A DNA stretch of 64,000 bases from an uncultured Aquimarina sp. (GTDB taxonomy: Bacteria; Bacteroidota; Bacteroidia; Flavobacteriales; Flavobacteriaceae), in NCBI GenBank assembly GCA_947500845.1, contig CANMTP010000004.1, positions 62,001 through 126,000 of the forward strand. The letters run 5' to 3'. The notes beneath the pieces are model-generated. The model saw nothing but the letters and a program-made list of their open reading frames with translations, was not told the origin of the DNA and ran no database searches. Shown piece by piece: positions 44,069 to 53,616 of the stretch. Numbering within the stretch: position 1 is the stretch's first letter; the number at the start of each line of letters is the position of its first letter. The translations under genes were made by a program, and so were the position numbers.

Positions 44069-44674
44069 ATGATGAAAAAAACAGCCTTATTATTTACTTT
44101 TCTTTTATGCGGTGTAGTATCATTTGCACAAGAAGTGGAAAACAGATTTCAGTTTGGAGCACGAGCAGGGGTTAATTTCGCTACAATTACAGGAGATGAT
44201 TTTGAAGATCCAAATTCCCGAACCAGCTTTTACGCAGGACTTGTGGCAGAGACATTTGTAACACAGAAATTCGCGCTACAGGGCGAAGTATTTTACTCTG
44301 GACAAGGATTTGATATTGAAGAGACTACTTTTGCAGGTGAGGTTGTTAGCCCTGAAGCAGAATTTCAGATTGATTACATTCAAGTACCACTTTTAGCAAA
44401 AATTTACTTGATTGACGGTTTAAATATCCACGCTGGCCCTCAGTTTGGTTTTAAAATCAATGAAGAAATAGATACCGATCCTACAGGAGATGGTGGGGAT
44501 TTTGACACCGACTCTATTAAGGACTTTGATTTTCAGCTAGCTGCAGGGGCAGAGTTTAAACTAACTGGAGGATTTTTTATCCAGGCGAGATATACGTACG
44601 GAGTATCAGAAGTGGTGGAAGATTCTGATGCACATAATTCGACATTTTCAGCTGGTGTTGGATTTATGTTCTAA
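44069..44674 (+). CDS. PorT-like outer-membrane beta-barrel protein
   Basis: The 201-aa protein has a signal peptide ending in SFAQ, then RFQFGARAGVNFATITGDDF and alternating beta strands to a C-terminal VGFMF. This is the outer-membrane beta-barrel / PorT-like family of Bacteroidota. The role is unknown, probably structural or uptake-linked. A TAATTTTG box at 44030-44037 could be the -7 element, and a terminator follows. Confidence 0.88.
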   Translation: MMKKTALLFTFLLCGVVSFAQEVENRFQFGARAGVNFATITGDDFEDPNSRTSFYAGLVAETFVTQKFALQGEVFYSGQGFDIEETTFAGEVVSPEAEFQIDYIQVPLLAKIYLIDGLNIHAGPQFGFKINEEIDTDPTGDGGDFDTDSIKDFDFQLAAGAEFKLTGGFFIQARYTYGVSEVVEDSDAHNSTFSAGVGFMF

Positions 44675-44708
44675 AGAATAATATTCGAAAAAAAGCATTG
44701 ATGAATAG

Positions 44709-44735
44709 AAGGCCTACTAGTACATAGTAGGCCTT
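44709..44735 (+). terminator. Rho-independent terminator after the barrel gene
   Basis: Arms AAGGCCTACTA (44709-44719) and TAGTAGGCCTT (44725-44735) enclose loop GTACA, followed by T-rich sequence, 34 bp after the stop. Confidence 0.85.
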
Positions 44736-44811
44736 TAATTATTCAATAATAGAGAAAATTATATCTTACGGTCATTCTGAGTTAAAAAGTAGATAACCCA
44801 TAAATCAAAGC

Positions 44812-46113
44812 ATGAATACAATTGAAAGACTATACGATTTTATTAATGAAGAGGAAGATGCCCGTATCTGCAAGGATATCGACGAGAATGCTTGTAAATA
44901 CACTCCTAAAAACTATTTCTTAATTCTGTTGAGTAACATCTTTACAAAATTGGGAGACACGCTTAGCAATCCAAAGACTGTACTTGCATGGGTAATGAGT
45001 TATGTGCAGGCTCCCGTATACCTTATAAGCTTTATAGTACCTATAAGAGAATCTGGATCTATGCTACCGCAGATAATTATATCCAGCTATATCCGAAAAA
45101 AAGAAATTAGAAAGTGGGTTTGGGTATTAGGATCACTTCTCCAATTTTTGTCTATTTCTGCAATAGGAGTTGTTGCAATGAATTTTGATGGTTCAAAAGC
45201 GGGTTGGTTAATCATTATCTTATTAATAGTATTTAGCCTATCCAGAGGTCTTTGTTCTATATCCTCAAAAGATGTGCTGGGTAAAACTATACCTAAAACG
45301 AGAAGGGGTAAACTCAAAGGATACACTGTTGCTGTATCCGGAATATTAGTGCTTTTTGCAGGGTTGTTCATGATTTACAAATCGAAGCAAGAGCAAAATA
45401 TAGAATTTTATAGCAGTATTATCTTTTTTGCTGGATGTATGTGGCTTATCTCGGCTATTATCTATACAAATATCAAAGAATTTCCTGGAGAAACCTCTGG
45501 TGGCCAAAATGGTCTTAGTGAAGCTATTGCCAAAATAAGTATTCTTAAAACTGATCCTAATTTTAGAAATTTTATCATCTCAAGATCTTTGTTATTATGC
45601 TCTGCGTTAACCGCTCCTTTTTATGTTTTGTTAGCTCAAACCTACTTAGGTAAAGAAAGTTATCTACTGGGACTCTTTATCCTTGCCAATGGTATTGCGT
45701 CTATAGTTAGCGCGCCAATTTGGGGTAGAATGGCAGATGTTTCAAGTAAAAAAGTAATGTCTATTGGTGCAATTATTACGTCGGTATTAGGAATTTTAAT
45801 ATTTTTAATCATAAGTTTTTTTCCTGTTTTAAGACAACAATATTGGCTTTATCCAATTGCTTTTTTTGTTTTAGGTATTGCTCATAACGGAGTAAGACTG
45901 GGACGCAAAACGTACATACTGGATATGGCAGGTGGTAACAAAAGAACCGATTATGTTGCGGTAAGTAATACCTTAATTGGAATTATACTGCTAATCACCG
46001 GGGGAATTAGTGCATTAGCCTCTATAGTATCTGTTGAAGGAGTGATACTGGCTTTATCATTGTTAGGTGTTGCGGGAGCATATAAAAGTTCAAAATTGCC
46101 AAATGTAGAGTGA
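44812..46113 (+). CDS. MFS transporter
   Basis: The 433-aa protein has a roughly 35-residue cytosolic N-terminus and about twelve membrane segments with MFS features such as the loop RKTYILDMAGGNKRTDYVAVSN. It resembles putative sugar or nucleoside permeases but no substrate motif is clear. It converges on the DUF6268 gene. Confidence 0.85.
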   Translation: MNTIERLYDFINEEEDARICKDIDENACKYTPKNYFLILLSNIFTKLGDTLSNPKTVLAWVMSYVQAPVYLISFIVPIRESGSMLPQIIISSYIRKKEIRKWVWVLGSLLQFLSISAIGVVAMNFDGSKAGWLIIILLIVFSLSRGLCSISSKDVLGKTIPKTRRGKLKGYTVAVSGILVLFAGLFMIYKSKQEQNIEFYSSIIFFAGCMWLISAIIYTNIKEFPGETSGGQNGLSEAIAKISILKTDPNFRNFIISRSLLLCSALTAPFYVLLAQTYLGKESYLLGLFILANGIASIVSAPIWGRMADVSSKKVMSIGAIITSVLGILIFLIISFFPVLRQQYWLYPIAFFVLGIAHNGVRLGRKTYILDMAGGNKRTDYVAVSNTLIGIILLITGGISALASIVSVEGVILALSLLGVAGAYKSSKLPNVE

Positions 46114-46168
46114 TACATGATTTTAATAATTCTTCTTGTGTATATTTGAAATATAAAAATAATTTCTT

Positions 46169-47065
46169 CTATATTTTGAGTTTTATTCCTGCGCGGATGT
46201 ACAGGCTATTTTGATCATTTATGGTCAATACATCTTCTTGATCATTGTTTCGTAAACGTATATCATTTACTACTGTAAAACCTGCATAGGAATATACTAC
46301 TAAATGATTTGTGAGATATCGTTCATAGCCCAATCCTGCAAGTATTATCGTCATAGAAATATTGTTTGCAGTTCTCTCTTCTGCCGTTTGTGGGTCGGTA
46401 AAATTTTTATTGTTTTGAATATTAGCAAAAAAACCATCTAACGTCAAGAAGCCTTGTATAACATTTTTCTCCTTAAAAGTATACTTGATATTAGTTTTTG
46501 GAACCCCTATCACGTATGACCAATTAGGGCGAAATTCCCGATAGTAATTGATAAAAGGTAGCGGAAAAGGTCTTCCGGCAGTTGTAGAATAGCGTACTCC
46601 AAAAATTAATCGCCATGGTTTTGGTACTGTTTCATCAGTTTTATCTTTTAGAAATAATAACGCTCCAGTAAGTATTGTGTCATCAGCATTAATTCCATCT
46701 CCTTCAAAGTTAGAAGCAACAATAATCCCTGTTTGTGCTACAAAACGCCAATCATTATTCATTTTAAACGTATAAATCAGACTTCCGGTAAATGAACTAA
46801 AACGTTCTAAGTCATTCGTTTCAAAAAACGTTGCATCTCTATAAATAAAATTTACATTTCTGTATTCAATTCCTGGGACCAGGTAACTCCCTTTATCATT
46901 TAACCTTATTGGATATTTTGCAAAAACTCTCAATCTCCTGAAAGAGTTATCGCTGCTACGTTGTGGAAAATAAGTATATTCTAATCTGGCAAGATCAGAC
47001 ACCTGAGATTGCATCGCCATAACAAAACAAGAAAAAGCAAAAAGTAGAATATATTTAGTATCCAT
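46169..47065 (-). CDS. DUF6268 outer-membrane protein
   Basis: The 298-aa protein has a signal peptide (cleavage near MQSQVS) and many amphipathic beta strands, for example RLRVFAKYPIRLNDKGSYL and SYVIGVPKTNIKYTFKEKN, ending YIRAGIKLKI like an outer-membrane barrel. It is the last gene of the tight operon, 9 bp after the phosphoesterase-barrel gene. Function unknown. Confidence 0.78.
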   Translation of the reverse strand: MDTKYILLFAFSCFVMAMQSQVSDLARLEYTYFPQRSSDNSFRRLRVFAKYPIRLNDKGSYLVPGIEYRNVNFIYRDATFFETNDLERFSSFTGSLIYTFKMNNDWRFVAQTGIIVASNFEGDGINADDTILTGALLFLKDKTDETVPKPWRLIFGVRYSTTAGRPFPLPFINYYREFRPNWSYVIGVPKTNIKYTFKEKNVIQGFLTLDGFFANIQNNKNFTDPQTAEERTANNISMTIILAGLGYERYLTNHLVVYSYAGFTVVNDIRLRNNDQEDVLTINDQNSLYIRAGIKLKI

Positions 47066-47074
47066 GAATTGTAT

Positions 47075-50000
47075 TTAGAATTTAAATGCAAAAGAAAACG
47101 AGAATCTGGCTCCGTCATCACCCGCAAAGAGATTAAAGGTTCCACTCATGGCATCAGCACTATTAATCCAGAAGCCACCACCGTAATCACTATTCCATTT
47201 ATCTGATGTGTCATTATCAGCTATCCAAACTCTTCCTGTGTCTGCCCCGGCAAATATTCCAATTTGCAATGGTAAAATTCGAGTTTTAAATTGTTCAAAA
47301 CTGTATCGAATATCTGCACTTCCGGCTAAAGAGGATTGTCCTGAAAAACGTTCTGTTCTATATCCCCTTAGCAAGTTATCATCTCCCAACTGTGCAGCCT
47401 GATAAAACTCATAATTCTCGCCAATATTGAACTGACCTTGTGCAGCAGTTTTCAATACGAGTTTACGATTATTGGTTAGGGCATTATAAAAACCCAAGTG
47501 CGGTTTGATGTATCCAAAAGTTCTTTCGCTATTCTCGAGATTCATTCGTCCACCCACATTGATTTCAAATTTCATACCACTAGTGGGATTAACTACCACG
47601 TCATAACTTTCATATCGATAGGTTCCATCCAAGCCTGCAAACCACTTTCGATCGAATGCCTCAGGATCTTGTAAGTTTGCCTCGATAGTAATAAAGCGAT
47701 CTGGTGTGTCGTCTACTCTTATACCTTCTACGGTTCCTTTATATTCAAAATAGCTTCCTAAACGACCATTTTTAACTGCTCCTAAAGAAGCACTATACGT
47801 GCTTAATTTTACACGATTATAATCAAAATCCAGCTCATCTTGATTATTTTCAGTTTCGTTTCCGAACCCAAAAAAGTTAACCGCAAAATTAGGACTCGTG
47901 TACTTTGCACCCACTAATAAATTATAATCGCCCAGTATACCTGCAAATTCTCCACGATAGCCAAGATCAAAACCTTGAGTTGCAAAATAATAACCACCTG
48001 AAAAAGCGTGACTAGAAGAAAAAGGATTTCGATGAAAACCATTTATGGTGTAAACTGCCATAGGACCTATTCTTATACCATCATCTGGATTAAAACCTAT
48101 AACCGGCAATACAGACGAAGCAGTTAATACATCTTCGTTTTTATCGAAGTTATTAATCTGATAATTGTCTGTAAATCGAATTTTGGCTCCACCCCTTTTC
48201 TCGATAGTATTGGGTTTGCTTTTATGGTCGTAAACAGCAATCTTTCTTCCTTGATTAAATCGGTAGATGTCATTATTTTGTCCACCAATAATATTGATTC
48301 GAATTGGGTTATCTGCTTTTCCAGTAGACTCAAAGATATCGTCATCGTCTAAGCCGTAGATCCAGATTTCTTTAGTTTCCTGCTTATTAAATGTTTTGGC
48401 GTTTATGACGGTTCCCTTTTTTCCATCTTTTATTCTCGAAACAACTATTCTGGTTTTTCCATCTTTCATTCGCTGTATTTCAAAAAAGTCATCCTTATCG
48501 GTACCTGTTACTATAGATAAGCTAGTAAGATAATCATAATATCTATCCGCGATATTTACAATATTTTGGCGTCTTCCTTTTAAGTTTTTCTTGATATTAT
48601 TAAGATCTTCGCCTTTAGCTTCAGGAGGAATATTTTCAAAAGCATTTTCGATTGCTGTATCCGTAAGATTATCCTGAATATATTTTGCTTGTCTAAGCCA
48701 TTCCTCTCTCCCACTGTTTCTAATCAATGTACGATCTAATCTGGTAGCAGAGGCGTTAATCCATTTTACATCCTTAAGTTCTTCATCATAAACCTGGAAT
48801 TGATTTGCAAATCCCATTAATCCTCTTAAAGTTCCTAAAAACCCTCCATCAAAATTAGAAAATGCCTGATCCCGATCGCGGGGAATAGGTTTGAAAATGT
48901 TATCTCCGTTTTCTAATTCATATTCTGCCCATCTCCATTGATCTTGATGACGGTCCCAATCGCCGATCAACATATCAAAAACTCTTGCCCTGATATATGC
49001 AGGTTCATCAATTTTATATTTTTCATCTCTTCGTAAACGCTCATAAACATCAGAAGTGCTTTCTATGTCGTCTGGTTTACCAAATGAAGCCAAATCTTTA
49101 TGGTTTTCTTCTGGACGCTCTTCAATCATATACAGTTCTCCCCCGTGATCAACATTATATTTTCCCAGAGCCTTTTGTTTTGGAACATAATATACCTCAG
49201 GATTGGTGTGAAAAACACCAACTGCATCGGATAATTCGGGAATAACTGTAAAAATGTAGGGATGGCTTGCTGTGTAAAAATCCAGCAAAATATCTTCTGA
49301 AACAGTATCTTCAAGAGACTCCTCGACATAATTATTGCGAAAAACCGTAGACTGCAAAAATTTAACTCCACTCTTCTTAAGAGCTCTCATATTATATTGT
49401 TTACCTTGTTTGTCTTGTAATCTTAAAGATCTAGTTTGATGCCCCCCTCCTTTCCTTACAACTTCCAATCCTCCATATAAAGTATCTAATATAGCGACTT
49501 TGGCTTGAATTTTCTTTCCGTACAGATCGCGGTAGTGATCCCCCCAAATACTCTCATAAAATCCAGTTCTATCGGTATCTTCTTCTTCATATACCGAAGC
49601 TTGAACAATTTGTTGCGTAACTTCTGGAATAGATGAAAGATCGTATGTTGGTATTTCTTTATAAATTTCTTTTCTGTAAAGTAGTTTGGGTTCGTTATTT
49701 TTACTTCCATAATACGAAGCCCAGGAGGAACCGTCTTTATATATATCTAATCTTACGAATCCCTGTCCTCCATATGCAAAAAGCCCGTCATTACTTAGCG
49801 TAGCATATGAGTTTTTAGCTCCTGCTCCTGAGACAATTTGTTTAACTCCTTCATGCTCTATGTATTGTATCGAATGCTCATGGCCCGAAGCGAAAATAAC
49901 ACGGTTTGCTCCCTTAGCAATTGTTGATAATCTTTGGACTAATGATTTGTATTGCTTATTCTGATTATCTTGAGTAGAAATACCACCTGCAGTTCGAATT

Positions 50001-50785
50001 TGCATTGCTAATGATCCTAATATGGGTAGCGGTAGTTTCTTCTGGGAAGGATATAAGTGTTTTACTGGCGCGTATTTACCACCATGAACACCATTAGTAT
50101 ATAAAGGGTGATGTAGTGTAAATAAAATGGTTTTATCCTGATTTTTTTTCAGTTCACTTTCTACCTCAAGAAACATTGCCTCTCTGGTCTTGATCTCGGG
50201 GCAATTATCATTGATTGTAGGGTGCCTATCCCAGTCTTCGAGATACCATTGAGAATCTAAAATAATTAATTGGATGTTATCGGTAACCTCAATGCTTTCT
50301 AGTGCACATCCTTTTGAGGGTCTGAACACTTTCTTGTCTTTGAGCTTCTCCTCAAAATACTTTTCTTCTCGCTCTAGACCTTTTAAACCTTCGTTATACC
50401 AGTCGTGATTACCTGGTATAAAATAAACCTGACCATCAAAATTTTTGACAGCATCGATTTGAGCATCCAATCTATGTTCAGCTATTTTTCTATCTTTTTC
50501 GTTCTCTTCTGGCATACCATCCGGATAAATGTTGTCTCCCAAAAAGATGGTATAATTTCCTTTTTGCTTATGATTTTCAAGGTATTTCTCTAGTGCCAAT
50601 AAAGCAGGAGTACTTTGACCAGCTTGTGCGTAACCGGCATCTCCAATTAAATAAAAGGTTTTTTCAATTTCTTTGCCCTCGGGTACGATAGACTCATCAA
50701 AGGGTTCTCTGTATTTTGGTTCATAAAGTGCACAATTTGACAGTAGAAGAGTAAGTATAAGTAAGGTAATATATTTGTAATTCAT
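47075..50785 (-). CDS. Lipoprotein fusing metallophosphoesterase, CotH-like kinase segment and outer-membrane barrel
   Basis: The 1236-aa protein begins with a lipoprotein signal (LTLLLSNCALYEP). The first 370 residues are a calcineurin-like phosphoesterase: YLIGDAGY, IFLGDNIYPDG, IPGNHDWYN, TLHHPLYTNG, SGHEHS. The middle has VFDMLIGDWDRHQDQWRW (D609, D611) and FKPIPRDRDQAFSNFDGG (D637, D639), which resemble the catalytic Asp and DxD metal site of CotH/FAM20-type kinases. The last third is a BamA/surface-antigen-like barrel (GENYEFYQAAQLGDDNLLRG to RFSFSFAFKF). ATG at 50785 is chosen because it gives the lipobox and leaves 10 bp to the GH3 gene. A phosphatase and a kinase-like domain on one surface protein is unusual; the kinase assignment is inference. 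Confidence 0.85.
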   Translation of the reverse strand: MNYKYITLLILTLLLSNCALYEPKYREPFDESIVPEGKEIEKTFYLIGDAGYAQAGQSTPALLALEKYLENHKQKGNYTIFLGDNIYPDGMPEENEKDRKIAEHRLDAQIDAVKNFDGQVYFIPGNHDWYNEGLKGLEREEKYFEEKLKDKKVFRPSKGCALESIEVTDNIQLIILDSQWYLEDWDRHPTINDNCPEIKTREAMFLEVESELKKNQDKTILFTLHHPLYTNGVHGGKYAPVKHLYPSQKKLPLPILGSLAMQIRTAGGISTQDNQNKQYKSLVQRLSTIAKGANRVIFASGHEHSIQYIEHEGVKQIVSGAGAKNSYATLSNDGLFAYGGQGFVRLDIYKDGSSWASYYGSKNNEPKLLYRKEIYKEIPTYDLSSIPEVTQQIVQASVYEEEDTDRTGFYESIWGDHYRDLYGKKIQAKVAILDTLYGGLEVVRKGGGHQTRSLRLQDKQGKQYNMRALKKSGVKFLQSTVFRNNYVEESLEDTVSEDILLDFYTASHPYIFTVIPELSDAVGVFHTNPEVYYVPKQKALGKYNVDHGGELYMIEERPEENHKDLASFGKPDDIESTSDVYERLRRDEKYKIDEPAYIRARVFDMLIGDWDRHQDQWRWAEYELENGDNIFKPIPRDRDQAFSNFDGGFLGTLRGLMGFANQFQVYDEELKDVKWINASATRLDRTLIRNSGREEWLRQAKYIQDNLTDTAIENAFENIPPEAKGEDLNNIKKNLKGRRQNIVNIADRYYDYLTSLSIVTGTDKDDFFEIQRMKDGKTRIVVSRIKDGKKGTVINAKTFNKQETKEIWIYGLDDDDIFESTGKADNPIRINIIGGQNNDIYRFNQGRKIAVYDHKSKPNTIEKRGGAKIRFTDNYQINNFDKNEDVLTASSVLPVIGFNPDDGIRIGPMAVYTINGFHRNPFSSSHAFSGGYYFATQGFDLGYRGEFAGILGDYNLLVGAKYTSPNFAVNFFGFGNETENNQDELDFDYNRVKLSTYSASLGAVKNGRLGSYFEYKGTVEGIRVDDTPDRFITIEANLQDPEAFDRKWFAGLDGTYRYESYDVVVNPTSGMKFEINVGGRMNLENSERTFGYIKPHLGFYNALTNNRKLVLKTAAQGQFNIGENYEFYQAAQLGDDNLLRGYRTERFSGQSSLAGSADIRYSFEQFKTRILPLQIGIFAGADTGRVWIADNDTSDKWNSDYGGGFWINSADAMSGTFNLFAGDDGARFSFSFAFKF

Positions 50786-50795
50786 AGAAATAATT

Positions 50796-52325
50796 TTAGT
50801 TGGAAACACTTTGAGAAACAAAAGCTTCCCACTCGGTAAACTTTTCTTCAGACATGACACGTTCCATTTTTACTTGTCCTCCTTTTTTCTTTTGTGCCCC
50901 GCTCCATTCAGAAAAAATTGAAGATGGTACCGTTGTCACCCGAACACCTTTTAAGGCCTTGTTTCGTGCAACTTTGTAATTTTTATTAGCTTCTTTAAGC
51001 ACCTCATCAAGGGCTTCAGACAATCTCTCGTTTTCAATCGAAGTTTCTGTACCTAAATACCAGTGATGGTGAAACTCATCATTGATACGAGTAGCAGCAA
51101 GCGTAAACTCAGGAATCTCTATATCAAATTTTTGTTCTATTTCCCGCAGTGCTGCATTCATCTTATTTACTGATAATTGTGAACCCACTACATTAAGAAA
51201 GAATTTAGTTCTTCCTGTTATTCTAATTTCTGCTCGTTCTACATCTGTAAATTCTATAGTATCGCCAATAATATATCTCCATGCGCCAGAAACCGTACTA
51301 ATTAATAGCACATAATCTTGATCTGTTTCGACATCGGCTAATGTTATAGAAGGAGCATCTTGTTTTAAAGAACCGTCTTGATTAATGTAATCTGGCTTAA
51401 AAGGAACAAACTCGAAATAGATCCCGTTATCTGTGATGAGTTTCATAGCATCAGTTTCTGGTCGTTCCTGATAGGCTATAAAACCTTCAGAAGCCAGATA
51501 AGTATCAATAACAGTAATTGGTTGACTTAGCAGATTATTAAAACTCTTTTCATAAGGAGCAAAAGCTACGCCCCCTGAAGTATATACTTGCAAATTGGGC
51601 CAAATATCGTGTATGGTATCAACTTTATGATGCTCTATTACTTGCTGGAGCATCAGCTCCATCCAGGATGGGATACCACTTAGTGCCCCTATATCCCAGT
51701 TTTTTGCTTTTTCAGCAATTCGTTGTACACGTTTATCCCAATCGTCGATCTTGGCAATCTCTTTTCCTGGTTTATAGTATCCCTCAAACCAAAATGGAAT
51801 GTTACTGGCGCTAATCCCACTAATTTCTCCTTCGAGATGGCCGTCTTTTTCTTGTAAATCTGTAGAGCTACCCAACATCATAATTTCTTTTTCGAAAAAT
51901 TCTGAAGGTAAATCAAAATTGGATAACGCTTCAACTTGTTTGATTCCTGCTTTTCGAATGGCCTCTATCATTTCGTTGGTCACAGGAATACGTTTACTTT
52001 TAGTACCTGTTGTACCAGAACTTAATGCAAAATAATCTGGATTCCCCGGCCAGGTAACATTTTCTCGACCATCAATTACCTTATGCCACCATTGTTCATA
52101 TAATTGGTGATAATCAAAATAAGGCACTTCTTGTGCAAAGTTTTTTTGAACATCATCTGATTGAAGAATAAACTCAAAAAGATATTTCTTACCAAAATCA
52201 GTATCTGACGCTGTTTTTAGTAGTTCTTCAAGCACTTTTTGTTGCGCCTCCAAATGATTGGGCTCCGAGGACAAAGCCCCTTTCAACTCTAATGCTCCTT
52301 TTATTAATGATCCAATAATTGCCAT
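50796..52325 (-). CDS. GH3-family acyl-amido synthetase
   Basis: The 509-aa protein is a bacterial GH3 (auxin-responsive promoter-like) enzyme: the ATP-binding loop ALSSGTTGTKSKRIPVTNEM, then TYLASEGFIAYQ, then ITGRTKFFLNVVGSQLSVN. GH3 enzymes adenylate a carboxylate and join it to an amino acid. The bacterial substrates are mostly unknown. It is between the HD/PycTM gene (11 bp) and the lipoprotein gene (10 bp). Confidence 0.9.
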   Translation of the reverse strand: MAIIGSLIKGALELKGALSSEPNHLEAQQKVLEELLKTASDTDFGKKYLFEFILQSDDVQKNFAQEVPYFDYHQLYEQWWHKVIDGRENVTWPGNPDYFALSSGTTGTKSKRIPVTNEMIEAIRKAGIKQVEALSNFDLPSEFFEKEIMMLGSSTDLQEKDGHLEGEISGISASNIPFWFEGYYKPGKEIAKIDDWDKRVQRIAEKAKNWDIGALSGIPSWMELMLQQVIEHHKVDTIHDIWPNLQVYTSGGVAFAPYEKSFNNLLSQPITVIDTYLASEGFIAYQERPETDAMKLITDNGIYFEFVPFKPDYINQDGSLKQDAPSITLADVETDQDYVLLISTVSGAWRYIIGDTIEFTDVERAEIRITGRTKFFLNVVGSQLSVNKMNAALREIEQKFDIEIPEFTLAATRINDEFHHHWYLGTETSIENERLSEALDEVLKEANKNYKVARNKALKGVRVTTVPSSIFSEWSGAQKKKGGQVKMERVMSEEKFTEWEAFVSQSVSN

Positions 52326-52336
52326 AGTAATTTCCT

Positions 52337-53560
52337 TTATTTTGAAATGATTGGTTCTGCTACCTTTTCTGCAAGTTCTACGTTAGCAAATGCAAAAATA
52401 AATGCAATAACTGAAAGTATAATTCCCACGGTAAACACTATATATGTAATCTTCAATAATTTATATTTTCTTTTAAGTACCACACCAAGAAGATAAAGGT
52501 CTTTTGTTAACATAGTGTACACATAGTCTTTGTCACTAATGACCGCATCGATAGCTTCTTGATATTTTTCGTAAGGCATTTTAAAAAAGTTTCCAAAAAA
52601 CAATAAATTAACCTTTCGTTTTCTTACTTGATCTTTTGTGAATTCCCCTCCGGTGACATTTGGCTGTGTAGACATAATAGAAAGAATAATCGCTGCCACG
52701 CTAAACAATACTAATACCAAACTTGGTATCATCAAATGTCTATTTGAAGGTGCATCTAACTTTGGAATTAAATTAGCCAATGCCAGTGAAATAATAATGG
52801 CATTCACAGAAAGTAAAATATTCGCCTTTGTATCAGCAATGTCACTTAGCTTGATATGATTTCTTAATGTTACCCTGAATAAAGTTTGAATCCCTCTTTC
52901 TGGACTTTCGTTTTTATATTTTGCTTTAAGCTTTGCTTTAACTACCTCTTTTTTTTGTTTCTTTTTGTTCTTTTTTTGCTTTTTTAATAAACTAAGTAGG
53001 TTTTTATTTTTTTCTGGCTCCCAATTCTCTACCGCATATCGGGTGTAGTATTGGTGCTGCTCAGAGAATAATTTTACATTTTCGGCCCTCCATTCTCTTC
53101 CTGTTTGTTCTTCTTTACCGTGAAGAACTAATTCTTGATGTAGAAGCTCACTTACCTCTGTAAAATACTCTTTAGCAAGGTGTGAACTGTCTGCATCTTT
53201 AATTATTTCTTCGAGAAAATTGTTTGGTTTTTTACCAAATTTTGTGGCCAGAATGCAATTTTCTATTTTTTCTACTTTGTCTTTATGCACACCTTCTTCT
53301 GATAGAAATTGTCTCGCAATTTTAGCACTTTCTTTTTCATGATTTTCTGATCCATTGATGTAGCCAGCATCATGAAACCAAGCTGCAAGTTGTAAAATTT
53401 CAGAGTTCTCATCATCAATATCTGATTTCTCAATAATTTCTTGTATGCTTTCTACCACCCGCTGCGTATGTAAGAAATTATGATACAAATAGGTCTTGGG
53501 TAATTTGTCTTTGAAGAGTTCGAATATATAATCTTCAGCTTTTTCCAGTACAGCTTTCAT
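52337..53560 (-). CDS. HD phosphohydrolase fused to a Pycsar-effector-like membrane domain
   Basis: The 407-aa protein starts with an HD domain (HNFLHTQRVVE, AAWFHDAGY, IIKDADSSH give H, HD and D ligands), has a Lys-rich linker near residue 200, then a DUF5706-type region (LRNHIKLSDIADTKANILLS, with SVNAIIISLALANLIP) and three or four membrane segments. The C-terminal region is the fold of PycTM effectors. The HD part should hydrolyse a phosphorylated nucleotide. No cyclase is adjacent, so a defence role is not shown. It heads the tight operon with GH3 and the lipoprotein. Confidence 0.85.
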   Translation of the reverse strand: MKAVLEKAEDYIFELFKDKLPKTYLYHNFLHTQRVVESIQEIIEKSDIDDENSEILQLAAWFHDAGYINGSENHEKESAKIARQFLSEEGVHKDKVEKIENCILATKFGKKPNNFLEEIIKDADSSHLAKEYFTEVSELLHQELVLHGKEEQTGREWRAENVKLFSEQHQYYTRYAVENWEPEKNKNLLSLLKKQKKNKKKQKKEVVKAKLKAKYKNESPERGIQTLFRVTLRNHIKLSDIADTKANILLSVNAIIISLALANLIPKLDAPSNRHLMIPSLVLVLFSVAAIILSIMSTQPNVTGGEFTKDQVRKRKVNLLFFGNFFKMPYEKYQEAIDAVISDKDYVYTMLTKDLYLLGVVLKRKYKLLKITYIVFTVGIILSVIAFIFAFANVELAEKVAEPIISK

Positions 53561-53616
53561 TCTAGTTCTTTTTTAGTTAATATCGATCGGTTAGTTGTGT
53601 ATATTCCGAATTTAGA

